Shown here: positions 28,656-38,935 of the stretch, one piece after another
Layout: every line of letters begins with the position of its first letter
Numbering within the stretch: position 1 is the stretch's first letter
NCBI RefSeq assembly: GCF_901827185.1
Contig: NZ_LR594673.1
Location: 310,001-374,000 of the forward strand
Direction of reading: 5' to 3'
DNA length: 64,000 bases
Origin: Variovorax sp. PBL-E5
Lineage (GTDB): Bacteria > Pseudomonadota > Gammaproteobacteria > Burkholderiales > Burkholderiaceae_C
Notes under the pieces: model-generated
Databases searched by the model: none
What the model was told of the DNA's origin: nothing
The model's input: the letters and a program-made list of their open reading frames with translations, nothing else
Translations under genes and position numbers: made by a program

Positions 28656-29444
28656 CTAGACGAAACGCAACCCGACGCTGCCCATCCCCTGCACCTTCAG
28701 CGTGACCGCATCGCCCGCCTTCACCGCCACCGCCTCGGTGATGCCGCCCGACAGGATCAGCGTGCCGGCCGGGATCTCTTCGCCGTGCGCACCGAGATGG
28801 TTGGCCAGCATCGCGATCGCCGCGGCGGGATGGCCGAGCACCGCCGCGCCGGCGCCGAAGGCCACCGGCTCGCCGTTCTTCTCCAGCACCACGCCCACGG
28901 TGCGCAAGTCGACCTCGGACGCCGGCCGCGCGCGGCCGCCGATCACGAAGCGCGCGGCCGAGGTGTTGTCGGCCACCACGCTCTTCAGGTCGAACTTGAA
29001 ATCCCGGTAGCGGCTGTCGATGACCTCGATGCCGGGCAGCACGAAGTCGGTCGCGGCGAGCACCGCGCCGATGTGGCAGCCCGGACCCCTGAGCGCGCTG
29101 CGCGTGACGAAGGCGATCTCGGGCTCCACCTTCGGATGGATCAGCTCGGCGAGCCTGCATTCGCCGCCTTCGGGCACGGCATGGTTGTCGGCCATGAAGC
29201 CGAACACCGGCGTGGTCACGCCCATCTGCTTCATCTTCGCGTGCGAGGTGAGGCCGGCCTTGAGGCCGATCACGCGATGGCCGCGCGCGATCTTGCGGCG
29301 GCGGATCTCGTTCTGGATCGCATAGGCATCGTCCCAGTCCATCTGCGGGTATTCGTCGGTGATCTTCGGCGTGTCGCGCGCCTCGCGTTCGCAGCTTTCC
29401 AGGTGCTCGGCGAGCGCGGCGATGGTGCGTGGGTCGAGCTTCAT
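28656..29444 (-). CDS. dmpH: 2-oxo-3-hexenedioate (4-oxalocrotonate) decarboxylase
   Basis: A 262-residue enzyme of the meta-cleavage pathway that decarboxylates 2-oxohex-3-enedioate to 2-hydroxypenta-2,4-dienoate. It belongs to the same fold as DmpE (hydratase/decarboxylase family). The DmpH form is recognised by [17 protein letters not shown] and [10 protein letters not shown], with ALRGPG where DmpE has DLMGPG. The ATG at 29444 overlaps the dmpG stop. It is the last recognisable gene of the operon; the tautomerase dmpI that usually follows is absent. Confidence 0.88.
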   Translation of the reverse strand: MKLDPRTIAALAEHLESCEREARDTPKITDEYPQMDWDDAYAIQNEIRRRKIARGHRVIGLKAGLTSHAKMKQMGVTTPVFGFMADNHAVPEGGECRLAELIHPKVEPEIAFVTRSALRGPGCHIGAVLAATDFVLPGIEVIDSRYRDFKFDLKSVVADNTSAARFVIGGRARPASEVDLRTVGVVLEKNGEPVAFGAGAAVLGHPAAAIAMLANHLGAHGEEIPAGTLILSGGITEAVAVKAGDAVTLKVQGMGSVGLRFV

Positions 29445-30484
29445 GCCGCCACCTCCTGCGCCGCCTGGCGTGCACGCGCCAGCGTGATCGCGGTGTCCTC
29501 GATCATGTCTTCCTGGCCGCCCACCATGCCGCGCCGTCCGAGCTCGACCAGGATCTCGCGCGCCGGCACGCCGTACTTCTTCTCGGCGCGCTTGGCGAAC
29601 AGCAGGAAGGACGAGTACACGCCCGCGTAGCCCAGCGTCAGCGCGTCGCGGTCGACGCGGATGACGTGGTCCATGACCGGCACCACGCGGTCCTCGGCCA
29701 CGTCCTGGATCCTGAAGACATCGACGCCGGTCTCGATGCCCATGCGCTCGCACACCGCGACGAAGACTTCCATCGGCGTGTTGCCCGCGCCCGCGCCGAG
29801 GCCCGCGGCCGCGGCGTCGATGCGGTTGGCGCCGGCCTCCACCGCGGCGATCGAATTGGCGACGCCCATCGCGAGGTTGTGATGGCCGTGGAAGCCCAGC
29901 TCGGTGTCGGCCTTCAACGCCGCACGCACCGCGCCGATGCGCGCCTTCACGTCATCGGGCAGCATGTGGCCGGCCGAGTCGGTGACGTAGACGCAGTTGG
30001 CGCCATAGCCTTCCATCAGCAGCGCCTGACTCACCAGCTTCTCCGGCGGGGCCATGTGCGCCATCATCAGGAAGCCGACGGTGTCCATCCCGAGCCGGCG
30101 CGCCATCGCGATGTGCTGCTCCGAGACGTCGGCCTCGGTGCAGTGCGTGGCGACGCGCACCGTGTGCACGCCGATCCCGTGCGCCATGCGCAGATGGTCG
30201 ACGGTGCCGATGCCGGGGATCAGCAGGGCCGAGACCTTGGCCCTGCGCATCAGCGGGATCACCGCGCCGAGGTAGTCCTCGTCGCTGTGCGCCGGAAATC
30301 CGTAGTTGACGGAGCTGCCGCCCAGGCCATCGCCGTGGGTCACCTCGATCAGCGGCACGCCGGCTTCGTCGAGCCCGGCGGCGATGTCCTTCATCTGGTC
30401 CAGCGTCATCTGGTGGCGCTTGGGATGCATGCCGTCGCGCAGCGTCATGTCGTGCACGGTGATGTGTCGGCCCTGGAGATTCAT
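29441..30484 (-). CDS. dmpG: 4-hydroxy-2-oxovalerate aldolase
   Basis: A 347-residue class II aldolase that splits 4-hydroxy-2-oxopentanoate into pyruvate and acetaldehyde and channels the aldehyde to DmpF. The N-terminal [16 protein letters not shown] carries the catalytic arginine and metal-binding aspartate. [17 protein letters not shown] supplies the metal-binding His pair. The C-terminal domain ([20 protein letters not shown]) mediates contact with DmpF. The ATG at 30484 is preferred over the in-frame one at 30526, which would overlap dmpF. Confidence 0.95.
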   Translation of the reverse strand: MNLQGRHITVHDMTLRDGMHPKRHQMTLDQMKDIAAGLDEAGVPLIEVTHGDGLGGSSVNYGFPAHSDEDYLGAVIPLMRRAKVSALLIPGIGTVDHLRMAHGIGVHTVRVATHCTEADVSEQHIAMARRLGMDTVGFLMMAHMAPPEKLVSQALLMEGYGANCVYVTDSAGHMLPDDVKARIGAVRAALKADTELGFHGHHNLAMGVANSIAAVEAGANRIDAAAAGLGAGAGNTPMEVFVAVCERMGIETGVDVFRIQDVAEDRVVPVMDHVIRVDRDALTLGYAGVYSSFLLFAKRAEKKYGVPAREILVELGRRGMVGGQEDMIEDTAITLARARQAAQEVAA

Positions 30485-30494
30485 GGTGGGGTCC

Positions 30495-31418
30495 TCAAGC
30501 CGTGGCGGCTTCGGTTTGAACTTCACCGGCGAGCATCGCTTCGGCGAACATCTCCGCCGTGCGCGCCGCGGCGGCGGTCATGATGTCGAGATTGCCGGCG
30601 TACTTCGGCAGGTAGTCGCCGAGGCCTTCGACCTCGAGGTAGATCGACACGCGCCGGCCGTCGAACACCGGCCCGTTCACCAGCCTGTAGCCCGGCACGT
30701 ACTGGCGGACTTCCGCGATCATCTCGTGCACCGACGCGGTGATGCGCGCCTGGTCCGGTGCGTCCTCGGTCAGGCAATGCACGGTGTCGCGCATGATGAG
30801 CGGCGGCTCCGCCGGGTTGACGATGATGATCGCCTTGCCCTTCGCCGCGCCGCCCACGCGCTCTACCGCGCCGGCCGTGGTGCGCGTGAACTCGTCGATG
30901 TTCTTGCGCGTGCCCGGCCCGACCGAGCGGCTCGACACCGTCGCCACGATCTCGCCGTAGGCCACGGGCTGCACGCGCGAGACGGCCGCCACCATCGGGA
31001 TCGTGGCCTGGCCGCCGCAGGTGACCATGTTGAGGTTCATCGGCCGCCCGCCCGGCGCCGCGAGCTGCGCCTTCAGGTTGACCGGCGGCACGCAGTAGGG
31101 GCCGATGGCCGCGGGCGTGAGGTCGATCATCATCACGCCGAGCGCATTGAGCTTCGCGCTGTTCTCGGCATGCACGTAGGCGCTGGTGGCGTCGAACGCG
31201 ATCCGCACGCCGTCGGCCTCGACGTGCGGCAGCAGGCCGTCGACGCCTTCGGCGGTGGTCTTCAGGCCCATCGCGCGGGCGCGCTGCAGGCCGTCGGACG
31301 CGGGGTCGATGCCGACCATCCACACGGGTTCGAGCACCGCACTGCGTTGCAGCTTGGCCAGCAGGTCGGTGCCGATGTTGCCGGGCCCGATGAGGGCGCA
31401 TTTGATTTTCTTCGTCAT
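30495..31418 (-). CDS. dmpF: Acetaldehyde dehydrogenase (acylating)
   Basis: A 307-residue NAD-dependent enzyme that turns acetaldehyde plus CoA into acetyl-CoA. The N-terminal Rossmann motif is [14 protein letters not shown]. The catalytic cysteine lies in [12 protein letters not shown], and the C-terminal [20 protein letters not shown] is characteristic of the DmpF/MhpF group. It is 10 bp upstream of dmpG, with which it forms the channelling complex known from strain CF600. Confidence 0.95.
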   Translation of the reverse strand: MTKKIKCALIGPGNIGTDLLAKLQRSAVLEPVWMVGIDPASDGLQRARAMGLKTTAEGVDGLLPHVEADGVRIAFDATSAYVHAENSAKLNALGVMMIDLTPAAIGPYCVPPVNLKAQLAAPGGRPMNLNMVTCGGQATIPMVAAVSRVQPVAYGEIVATVSSRSVGPGTRKNIDEFTRTTAGAVERVGGAAKGKAIIIVNPAEPPLIMRDTVHCLTEDAPDQARITASVHEMIAEVRQYVPGYRLVNGPVFDGRRVSIYLEVEGLGDYLPKYAGNLDIMTAAAARTAEMFAEAMLAGEVQTEAATA

Positions 31419-31437
31419 GGCGTGACTTCTCTTTTCG

Positions 31438-32220
31438 TCAGTGAAAGCGCACCGAGCAGCCGCCGAGGCCGCCGATGGAAACGCGGAAGTTGTCGCCGGC
31501 CGCGGCCGGGAACATGGCGGCCAGCGCGCCCGACAGCACGACCTCGCCGGCCTTCAGCCCGATGCCCAGCCTGCCGAGCGTGTTGGCCAGCCAGGCGACC
31601 GCATTGACCGGCGATCCGAGCGCCGCGGCACCGGCGCCGGTGGCGATGATCTCGCCGTTCTTCTCCAGCACCATGCCGCAGGTGGCGAGGTCGACGCGGC
31701 GCGGATCGACCGCGCTGTCGCCCAGCACGAAGACGCCGCACGACGCGTTGTCGGCGACGGTGTCGGCGATCCCGATCTTCCAGTCGCGGATGCGCGAGTC
31801 GACGATCTCGAAGCAGGGCATCACGCATTCGGTCGCGGCCAGCACGTCGGCGTTGCCGATGCCCGGCCCCATCAGGTCGCGCTTCAGGATGAAGGCGATC
31901 TCGCCCTCGGCCTTGGGCTGGATCAGCGTGCTGCGGCCGATCGATTCGCCTTCGTTCACGATCATGCCGTCGAGCAGGTAGCCGAAGTCGGGCTGCCAGA
32001 CGCCGAGCATGGCCATGACCGCGCGCGAGGTGACGCCGATCTTCTTGCCGACGATGCGCTCGCCGGCCTCGAGGCGGCGCGCGATCATGCGCTGCTGCAC
32101 GCCGTAGGCGTCGTCGATGCCGATGTCCTTGTGGCGCTCGGTGAGCGGTGCCACGACCTGGCGGTCGCGCAGCGCGGCGTAGAGCTCGTCGCCGAGCTGC
32201 TGGATCAGGGTGTTGTCCAT
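31438..32220 (-). CDS. dmpE: 2-oxopent-4-enoate hydratase
   Basis: A 260-residue metal-dependent hydratase that converts 2-hydroxypenta-2,4-dienoate to 4-hydroxy-2-oxopentanoate. It is recognised by [32 protein letters not shown] and the DSRIRDWKI segment, which place it in the DmpE/MhpD branch rather than DmpH. It lies between dmpD and dmpF in canonical order. The ATG at 32220 follows a GGAAGG-like stretch and gives the family length. Confidence 0.93.
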   Translation of the reverse strand: MDNTLIQQLGDELYAALRDRQVVAPLTERHKDIGIDDAYGVQQRMIARRLEAGERIVGKKIGVTSRAVMAMLGVWQPDFGYLLDGMIVNEGESIGRSTLIQPKAEGEIAFILKRDLMGPGIGNADVLAATECVMPCFEIVDSRIRDWKIGIADTVADNASCGVFVLGDSAVDPRRVDLATCGMVLEKNGEIIATGAGAAALGSPVNAVAWLANTLGRLGIGLKAGEVVLSGALAAMFPAAAGDNFRVSIGGLGGCSVRFH

Positions 32221-32248
32221 GAGGGCCTTCTCTGTCGGTGCGTGGAAA

Positions 32249-33073
32249 TCAGTCGGCCTCGGCGAGGAAGTCGCCGACCAGCCGCGCGAAGCGGGCGCTG
32301 TGCTCGATCTGCGTCCAGTGGCCGCAGCGGCCGAAGACATGCAGCTGGCTGCGCGGGATCCATTGCGCGAGCGTCAGCGAGGTGGCGAGCGGGATCACCT
32401 GGTCCTCGCGCCCGTGCAACAGCAGCGTCTCGTGCGGCAGCGCGCGGATCGCGGCTTGCGGGCTCGCCATCGCGTCGACCCAGCGCTGGCGCGGTGCGGG
32501 AAACATCGCGCCGAAGGACTCCTGGAAGCCCGGCTGGATGCTGGCCTCGTAGCGCAGCTGCGCCAGCTCGTCGGTGACCAGCGTGCGGTCGTGCGCGAAC
32601 ACGTCCATGATGCGGCGCATGTTGGCGAACGAGGGCGTGTAGCCCCACACCGCATCGAGCCCCGGCGTGATCGGGAAGGGCACGCCGACGCTGCCCATCA
32701 GCACCAGGCGGCGCACGCGCTGCGGCGCGCGGATCGCCAGCGCGAGCGAGAGCGCGCCGCCGAAGGAGTTGCCGACCACGTCGGCGCGTTCGATGTCGAG
32801 CGCGTCGAGCAGGTCGATGGCCTGCTGCACCCAGGTGTCCATCGTGTAGGCGATGCCGGGCGGCCGATCGGTGAAGCCGAAGCCCGCCATGTCCGGCGCG
32901 ATGACGCGGCGCGTGCGCGCGAGCACCGGCATCGCGAGCCGCCAGTTGGCCCACGCGCTGACGCCGGGGCCGGAGCCGTGGATGAAGAGCACCGGCGCGC
33001 CCTGCCCCAGGTCGTGCACGTTGGTGTGAAAGGCGCCGGTGCGGATGCGGCTTGCGATTTCGGGATTGGCCAT
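32249..33073 (-). CDS. dmpD: 2-hydroxymuconic semialdehyde hydrolase
   Basis: A 274-residue alpha/beta hydrolase that cleaves the C-C bond of the ring-fission product, mainly for methyl-substituted substrates. The oxyanion loop is LFIHGSGPGVSAWANW, the nucleophile elbow is VVGNSFGGALSL with serine, and the acid and histidine are in LLLHGREDQVIP and FGRCGHWTQIE. All triad residues are present. It lies between dmpC and dmpE. Confidence 0.94.
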   Translation of the reverse strand: MANPEIASRIRTGAFHTNVHDLGQGAPVLFIHGSGPGVSAWANWRLAMPVLARTRRVIAPDMAGFGFTDRPPGIAYTMDTWVQQAIDLLDALDIERADVVGNSFGGALSLALAIRAPQRVRRLVLMGSVGVPFPITPGLDAVWGYTPSFANMRRIMDVFAHDRTLVTDELAQLRYEASIQPGFQESFGAMFPAPRQRWVDAMASPQAAIRALPHETLLLHGREDQVIPLATSLTLAQWIPRSQLHVFGRCGHWTQIEHSARFARLVGDFLAEAD

Positions 33074-33086
33074 GGCCGTCGATACC

Positions 33087-34541
33087 TCAGAGCCTGATGC
33101 AGACGTTGCGCAGCTCGGTGTAGAACTCGAGCGAGTGCACGCCGCCTTCGCGGCCGATGCCCGAGGCCTTGGCGCCGCCGAAGGCGGTGCGCAGGTCGCG
33201 CAGGAACCAGCTGTTGACCCAGCAGATGCCGACCTCGACCTGCCGGGCGACGCGGTGCGCGCGGCCGAGGTTCTCGGTCCATACCGTCGTGGCCAGGCCG
33301 TAGTCGGTGGCGTTCGCGAGCGCCACCGCTTCTTCCTCGGTGTCGAAGGGCGCGATGTGGCAGCACGGCCCGAAGATCTCCTCGCGGATCACCGCGGCCG
33401 TCTCGGGCAGCCCGGTCCAGATCGTCGGCTGCACCCAGTGGCCTTCGGCCAGCATGCCCTTCATCGGCGGCACGCCGCCGCCGGTGACCAGCGTCGCGCC
33501 CTCGTCCATCGCCTTCTTGTAGTACGACAGCACCTTCTGTTGGTGCTCGCGCGAGATCAGCGGCCCGAGGTTCACGTCCGGCTCCTCGGACGGCCCGGTC
33601 TTCAGCGCCTCGGCCCTGGCCTTCAGCGCAGCGACGAACTTGTCGAAGATCGGCCGCTGGACATACACGCGCTCCGTGCCCAGGCACACCTGGCCGCAGT
33701 TCTCGAAGGCCGCGCGCGCGATGCCGGCGACGGCGCGGTCGAAGTCGGCATCGGCGAACACGATGCCGGCGTTCTTGCCGCCGAGTTCGAAGGACACCGG
33801 CCGCACGCCCTTCGCCGCCGCGGCCATGATGGCCTCGCCGGTGCGCGTCTCGCCGGTGAAGGTGATGCCGTTCACGCCCGGATGCCGGGTGAGGAATTCG
33901 CCCGCCGAGCCGGGGCCGAAGCCGTGCACCACGTTGTAGACGCCGGGCGGAATGCCGACCGCGTTCATCACCTCGCCGAGCAGCGTCGCGGTGGCCGGCG
34001 TTTCTTCGGACGGCTTCACGACCACCGTGTTGCCGCAGGCCAGCGCCGGCGCGACCTTCCACGTCATCAGCAGCAGCGGCAGGTTCCACGGACACACCAC
34101 GCCGATCACGCCCACCGGCGAACGCACGGCGTAATTGAGCGCATGGCCGCCGTCCGGCGTCGCCATCTCGAAGCTCTCGGCCGGCACGTTCTTCACGATG
34201 TCGGCAAAGGCCTTGAAGTTGGCCGCGCCGCGCGGGATGTCGACGTGCGAGGCCAGTGCATGCGGCTTGCCGGTGTCGGCCATCTCGGCCTGCAGGAAGT
34301 CGTCGAAGCGGCGGTCGATCTCGTCGGCCACCGCGTGCAGCAGCGCGACGCGACGGGCCACGCTCATGCGGCCCCACTCGCCTTGCAGGGCCGCACGCGC
34401 CGCGCGCACGGCGGCGTCGACCTCGGCCGCGCCGGCCTCGTGCACCTGGCCGATCAGCCGGTTGTCGACCGGCGCGCGGTTGTCGAAGGTCTTGCCGGTG
34501 GCGACGAACTCGCCACCGATGAAGTTGAGGAACTGCTTCAT
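33087..34541 (-). CDS. dmpC: 2-hydroxymuconic semialdehyde dehydrogenase
   Basis: A 484-residue NAD-dependent aldehyde dehydrogenase that oxidises 2-hydroxymuconic semialdehyde to 2-hydroxymuconate, the entry to the 4-oxalocrotonate branch. Motifs: PWNLPLLLMTWKVAPALACG, FTGETRTGEAIM, the catalytic glutamate in VSFELGGKNAGIVF and the catalytic cysteine in FENCGQVCLGTERVYV. The start MKQFLNFIGGEF at 34541 matches the family; an in-frame ATG at 34559 is less likely. Confidence 0.95.
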   Translation of the reverse strand: MKQFLNFIGGEFVATGKTFDNRAPVDNRLIGQVHEAGAAEVDAAVRAARAALQGEWGRMSVARRVALLHAVADEIDRRFDDFLQAEMADTGKPHALASHVDIPRGAANFKAFADIVKNVPAESFEMATPDGGHALNYAVRSPVGVIGVVCPWNLPLLLMTWKVAPALACGNTVVVKPSEETPATATLLGEVMNAVGIPPGVYNVVHGFGPGSAGEFLTRHPGVNGITFTGETRTGEAIMAAAAKGVRPVSFELGGKNAGIVFADADFDRAVAGIARAAFENCGQVCLGTERVYVQRPIFDKFVAALKARAEALKTGPSEEPDVNLGPLISREHQQKVLSYYKKAMDEGATLVTGGGVPPMKGMLAEGHWVQPTIWTGLPETAAVIREEIFGPCCHIAPFDTEEEAVALANATDYGLATTVWTENLGRAHRVARQVEVGICWVNSWFLRDLRTAFGGAKASGIGREGGVHSLEFYTELRNVCIRL

Positions 34542-34555
34542 GGCCGAGACTGCTT

Positions 34556-35488
34556 TCAAGTCAGCACCGAGAGGAAGGCTTCGTTGAGCTTGCGGTCGTG
34601 GTAGAAGATCGCGCGCCCGAGTTCGTCATCCGTCCAGGTCAGCGGCGGCTTGTCCGGGTAGAAGATGTAGCCGCCCGAGAAGACCTCGTTGCGGTTGCCG
34701 CTCGGGTCGAAGAAGTAGATCGTCTCGCCGCGCGTGATGCCGTGGCGCGTCGGGCCGATGTCGAGCGAGACGCGCCTCTTCGTGATGATGTCGGCCGCCT
34801 TCAGCACCTCGCCCCAGTTGTCGAGCAGGAAGGAGGCGTGGTGGAACTTGTTCTTCTCCGGATGGCGGATGAAGGCGATGTCGTGCGGCTTGGTCGAGCA
34901 GGTCAGGAAGGCCGCGATGGGCATGCGCTCGGGGCCGGCGACCACGCTTTCCGCCATCGAGAAGCCCAGCACTTCGGTGAACAGCTTGATCGTGCCGTCG
35001 AGGTCGTCGCCGTACAGGAGGCAGTGGTCGAAGCGCGAGGGTGCCATGCCCTTCAGGTCGTCCGGCGAGATCTCGGGGTTCTCGTAGGGCATGCCGTTGC
35101 CGACCTTCTCCTTCTCGGCGAAGAGCTCGATCGAATGGCCGGTCGGCACGGTGAAGCGAAAGCGCTTGCCGGTCTTCGGGTGCTCGCCGGCCGCGATCCA
35201 TTGCATGTCGGTGGCCAGGCCGCTGGCCTGGAGGTCGGCGGCCAGCTTGTCGAGCGTGGCCGGCGAGTCGACACGAAAGCCCATGAAGTCCATGCCGGCC
35301 GTGTCGGCCTCGCGCAGCACCACGCTGTGGTGATCGTGCTCGTCCCAGGCTTTCAGATAGATGCGGCCTTGCGCGTCGCGCGCGGTCTCGATCAGGCCGA
35401 GCACGTCGCGGTAGTGCTTGAGCGCGGTCTCGATGTCGAGCACGCGCAGTTGAACGTGGCCGGGTCTGAGTACGCCAGTGAGTGCCAT
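34556..35488 (-). CDS. dmpB: Catechol 2,3-dioxygenase
   Basis: A 310-residue Fe(II) extradiol dioxygenase that opens catechol between C2 and C3. It has two vicinal-oxygen-chelate halves. Iron ligands fit H155 ([10 protein letters not shown]), H217 ([11 protein letters not shown]) and E268 ([13 protein letters not shown]). The sequence ([17 protein letters not shown] at the start) is of the XylE/DmpB single-ring type I class. It follows the ferredoxin dmpQ, which reactivates oxidised enzyme. Confidence 0.96.
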   Translation of the reverse strand: MALTGVLRPGHVQLRVLDIETALKHYRDVLGLIETARDAQGRIYLKAWDEHDHHSVVLREADTAGMDFMGFRVDSPATLDKLAADLQASGLATDMQWIAAGEHPKTGKRFRFTVPTGHSIELFAEKEKVGNGMPYENPEISPDDLKGMAPSRFDHCLLYGDDLDGTIKLFTEVLGFSMAESVVAGPERMPIAAFLTCSTKPHDIAFIRHPEKNKFHHASFLLDNWGEVLKAADIITKRRVSLDIGPTRHGITRGETIYFFDPSGNRNEVFSGGYIFYPDKPPLTWTDDELGRAIFYHDRKLNEAFLSVLT

Positions 35489-35513
35489 GAGAGTCTCCTT
35501 CGGTGAGTGGAAT

Positions 35514-35849
35514 TCAGGTGGGGGAACGGGAAGTCGCGAGATGACGCTCGATGCAGCGCGCCATCCGCTCGACGGCGCGCAGCTGCAGATCGCTCTGCGG
35601 ATAGGCGCGGCAGGCCAGCACGTAGCCCTGCGCTTCTTCGGCGGCGCTGACGTGGCCGCGGCTCATGCGTTCGCAGCGCGCGCGGCCCGACTCGATGCGC
35701 ACCTTGCACACGCCGCAGCCGCCGCCGCGGCAGCCGACCGGGATGCCCTTGCGGCCGAGCTGTTCCATGCCGCCCAGCAGCGTCTGGCCGGCGCGGCAGG
35801 CGTACTGCTCGTTCGTGTTGCCGATCGCGATGGAATAGATCGGGTCCAT
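35514..35849 (-). CDS. dmpQ: Chloroplast-type [2Fe-2S] ferredoxin, dioxygenase reactivating
   Basis: A 111-residue ferredoxin with the plant-type cluster motif in [16 protein letters not shown] and a fourth cysteine in YVLACRAYP. In the xylT/dmpQ family it reduces the inactivated iron of catechol 2,3-dioxygenase, here encoded next. ATG 35849 is one base past the dmpP stop, so translation is coupled; the longer in-frame start at 35897 would lie inside dmpP. Confidence 0.92.
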   Translation of the reverse strand: MDPIYSIAIGNTNEQYACRAGQTLLGGMEQLGRKGIPVGCRGGGCGVCKVRIESGRARCERMSRGHVSAAEEAQGYVLACRAYPQSDLQLRAVERMARCIERHLATSRSPT

Positions 35850-35850
35850 G

Positions 35851-36909
35851 TCAGAGGGCCTTGAACAACGGGCTGCGCGGGGCCGCAGAGGCCGCATCGG
35901 CGGCGGTGAAGAACTTCTCGGTGTAGATGTCGCGCTCGAAGAGGCGGCCCTGCATCAAGGTCGCGATACAGGCCTCGGTCATCGGCGGCGGTCCGCACAG
36001 GTAGGCCTTGTGGCCGCGGAAGTCGTTGGCGAACTGTGCCTTCAGCGCCTCGTGCGCGAAGCCGCGCGCGCCGCGCCAGCCGGCATCCGGCGGCAGGTCG
36101 GACAGCACGGGCACATAGCTGAAGTTCGGATGCTTCTCGGCGAGCGATTCGAAGAGCTCGTGGAAGTACAGCTCGTCGAGGTTGCGCGCGCCCTGAATCA
36201 GCGTGATGGGCAGCGTGCAGCCTTCGCCGAGCAGGTCGAGCACCATCGACTTCGGGCTCGACAGCCCGGAGCCGCCGGCCACGAAGATCATCGGCAACGC
36301 GGCCGACTTGCGCACGAAGAAGCGGCCGTTGGGCGCCGTGAAGCGCAGGCGCTGGCCGACCTGCAGCTCGTCGTGCAGCCAGCCGGTGGCGCGGCCCTGC
36401 GGCACGCGGCGCACGTGCAGCTCGATCAGGTCCTCATCCGGCGCATTGGCGATCGAGAAGGCACGCGCGCCATCGACGCCCGGCACATGCAGCATCAGGT
36501 ACTGGCCGGCCTGGAAGGGCGCGCGTCGCGCGGTGCGCAGCCAGAGGCCGCGGATGGTGGGCGTGAGCATCCGCGCCTCGACCAGCTCGGCATCGAAGTC
36601 CTCGAGCGGCAGGAATTGCGCGTCCGGGTCTTCGTCGATCTCGGCCTCGATCACGAGGTCGGCCTGCGCCATCGCGCAGCAGGCGAGGATCTTGCCCTCG
36701 TCGCGCTCGAAGTCCATCAGCGCGAAGTTCGATGCGTCGCCGTGCTCGCATTCGCCTTCGAGCAGCTGGACCTTGCAGGTGCCGCAGACGCCATGGCCGC
36801 AGGCATGCGGCAGCCACACGCCGGCGCGCAGGCAGGCGTCGAGCACCGTCTGGCCGTCGCGGGCCGGGACGCCCTGGCCGAGCGGCTCGATCATGATCTG
36901 GAAGCTCAT
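35851..36909 (-). CDS. dmpP: Phenol hydroxylase reductase component P5
   Basis: A 352-residue FAD/[2Fe-2S] reductase that carries electrons from NADH to the hydroxylase. The N-terminal ferredoxin domain has ACGHGVCGTCKVQLLEG and ILACCAMAQ cysteines. The FAD domain has ARAFSIANAPDE; the NAD domain has PMIFVAGGSGLSSPKSM. Length and order match DmpP. Confidence 0.96.
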   Translation of the reverse strand: MSFQIMIEPLGQGVPARDGQTVLDACLRAGVWLPHACGHGVCGTCKVQLLEGECEHGDASNFALMDFERDEGKILACCAMAQADLVIEAEIDEDPDAQFLPLEDFDAELVEARMLTPTIRGLWLRTARRAPFQAGQYLMLHVPGVDGARAFSIANAPDEDLIELHVRRVPQGRATGWLHDELQVGQRLRFTAPNGRFFVRKSAALPMIFVAGGSGLSSPKSMVLDLLGEGCTLPITLIQGARNLDELYFHELFESLAEKHPNFSYVPVLSDLPPDAGWRGARGFAHEALKAQFANDFRGHKAYLCGPPPMTEACIATLMQGRLFERDIYTEKFFTAADAASAAPRSPLFKAL

Positions 36910-36928
36910 GGCCGTGTGCCTCGCGCGT

Positions 36929-37291
36929 TCAGCTGCACGAGCCGCGGATGCCCTTCAGGCCGGGCACGCGGAAGCGGATCACCGACTTGTGGACCAGGCC
37001 GTTGTCGGCCAGCGACTTGGCGGTGTCGGGCTTGAAGGGCTTGCCCGAATCGAACCACTGGGCCTGGGTCCAGTCGATCTTCTCGAAGTCGGGATGGCTG
37101 CCGTAGACGCCGGGCAGCACGTCGCTGAGGAGTGCGCCGAAGGGCATCGCCGCGGGCAGCGGCAGGCACACGGGCGCGCAGAACAGCAGGTGGTCGTCCC
37201 AGCCGATGTAGAGCAGGCGCTTGCCATGGAAGCGGTCTTCGCTGTCGGCGACGGTGCCGGTGTAGCCGGGGGCGAGTGCAACAACAGACAT
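36929..37291 (-). CDS. dmpO: Phenol hydroxylase subunit P4
   Basis: A 120-residue small oxygenase subunit that forms the (L-N-O)2 core. It begins MSVVALAPGYTGTVADSEDR and contains LLYIGWDDHLLFCAPVCLPL, the hallmark of the phenol hydroxylase P4 family. It lies 28 bp downstream of dmpN and 19 bp upstream of dmpP. Confidence 0.95.
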   Translation of the reverse strand: MSVVALAPGYTGTVADSEDRFHGKRLLYIGWDDHLLFCAPVCLPLPAAMPFGALLSDVLPGVYGSHPDFEKIDWTQAQWFDSGKPFKPDTAKSLADNGLVHKSVIRFRVPGLKGIRGSCS

Positions 37292-37319
37292 ATCGTTCTC
37301 CTTGTCAGGTCGATGGGGC

Positions 37320-38891
37320 TCACGCCGCCTTCTGCGCGGACAGGTCCTGGCCGGTCCAGCGCTCCCAGTTCGCCTTGTCCGGCGAGGTGTTGAATTCGCC
37401 GTTGTCGGCGCCGTCTTCGATGTGGTAATACTTCAGCACCGCCGCCAGCGGGTTGAAGCCGGGCACGGTCGGGTCGGTGCCTTCGGGGAAGCAGTTGCCC
37501 TGGTAGATCTGGTGCACCGGCAGCCAGGCCTGCACGTACTTCTCGGGCTCGCCGTCGAAGATGTCCTTGCAGCCGTCCGAGCAGAAGTGATGCTTCATGC
37601 CGTGGTAGGTGCTCTCGCGGTAGCAGATCCTGGTCGGGTCGTCGGGCTCGGTGAAGAACATCGGCACCTGGCAGGTCTGGCACAGCATCGGCAGCGTGTT
37701 GTTGAACCAGCGCTTGCCCTGCTTCTCCTGCTCGGCCAGCCACTCGAAGCGCGGGCGGTACAGGGTGTCGAAGGTCTCGGGGTACTTCTCGGCCAGCCAC
37801 TGCATCTCGTCGGGCTTCGGCACCCAGACGTTGAAGTCCGCCGCATGGCCGTAGTTGTTGAAGGTGGCCCATGCCTCGTGCGAGAGGCGGCTCTTCTCCT
37901 TGGTCGCGACCTCGTGGTACTTGGGCATGCGGATGCCGTAGCGCGCGAGATCCTGGAACAGCGCGCCGCCGTTCTTCTCGAAGTACATCTCCCAGGCTTC
38001 CGACCAGCTCATCACGCGCTTGGGCAGCATGTAGTCCATCATCATCGCGACCAGCGTGAGCAGGCGATAGCCGCGCCAGAACCACTTGTCGACCCACTTC
38101 TGCACGATGGGCACGTTGTCCGGATCCTGTTCGAGGATGAACTTCACCACTTCGAGGCCGAGCGTCATGTGGCGCGATTCGTCGCTCTGCGCCGAGAAGC
38201 CGAAGGTCACGGTGGCCATGTCGCCGTTGTAGGCGGCGCCGCTCATGAAGGGCATGAAGAGCAGGTTGGTCAGCACGTATTCGAACGAGAACGAGATCGC
38301 GGTGACGAACTCGAAGGGGCCCGCGCTCATCGCGTCCTCGAAGTAGCTCTTGGGCACCGAGAGGTACCACACGCGGTCGTGCATGTGCTGCGGATCGTGC
38401 AGCCCGTTGAAGTACTTGTTGAAGTGGCTGATGGTGTGGAACTGCGTCTGCGCATGGCGCAGCTCGTCGATCGACTGCATCTGGCAGGCCACGCGCGCGC
38501 CGACGCCGCGGAATGCGCGCCCGTTCATCGCGTAGCCGCGGTGCGCCGCGTACTCGAGCGGCGACACGCCGGTGAGGAACAGCTTGAGCGTGTTCAGGTA
38601 GCGCGGATCGCTGATGTTGAACTGGCCGTTGTTCTGCTGGAACGCATCGATGATGGCGTAGAGCTTCTTCTCCTTCTCGCCCTGGAACTTCCAGTAGGCG
38701 TCCATCGTGAGGCGGAACGGGTCTTCCCATTTGTCCCAGTCGTGGATCTTGATGCCCTCGAACTTGTCGAAGGGAAAGACCTCGTCCATCGACTGGTAGG
38801 TGGTGTCCCAGCCGAGGCCGCGGGTCATCATCGCGTAGCGTTCCTTGAGGCCGAGGCGGGCGGCGGGGCGCGGGGTGGCTGCTTGGGTCAT
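37320..38891 (-). CDS. dmpN: Phenol hydroxylase large (catalytic) subunit P3
   Basis: A 523-residue catalytic subunit carrying the non-haem di-iron centre that hydroxylates phenol to catechol. The two E-x-x-H iron motifs are visible in SIDELRHAQTQ and QSDESRHMTLGLE. A C-terminal zinc-type segment contains MLCQTCQVPMFF and HFCSDGCKDIFDGEPEKYVQ. The ATG at 38891 gives the familiar start (ARLGLKERYAMMTRGLGWDT). A long in-frame upstream extension exists on paper but overlaps dmpM and has no homology. Confidence 0.97.
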   Translation of the reverse strand: MTQAATPRPAARLGLKERYAMMTRGLGWDTTYQSMDEVFPFDKFEGIKIHDWDKWEDPFRLTMDAYWKFQGEKEKKLYAIIDAFQQNNGQFNISDPRYLNTLKLFLTGVSPLEYAAHRGYAMNGRAFRGVGARVACQMQSIDELRHAQTQFHTISHFNKYFNGLHDPQHMHDRVWYLSVPKSYFEDAMSAGPFEFVTAISFSFEYVLTNLLFMPFMSGAAYNGDMATVTFGFSAQSDESRHMTLGLEVVKFILEQDPDNVPIVQKWVDKWFWRGYRLLTLVAMMMDYMLPKRVMSWSEAWEMYFEKNGGALFQDLARYGIRMPKYHEVATKEKSRLSHEAWATFNNYGHAADFNVWVPKPDEMQWLAEKYPETFDTLYRPRFEWLAEQEKQGKRWFNNTLPMLCQTCQVPMFFTEPDDPTRICYRESTYHGMKHHFCSDGCKDIFDGEPEKYVQAWLPVHQIYQGNCFPEGTDPTVPGFNPLAAVLKYYHIEDGADNGEFNTSPDKANWERWTGQDLSAQKAA

Positions 38892-38935
38892 GGCGTGTCC
38901 TGTGCTCTTGGCGGAATGGGCAATGGGCGGTGCGC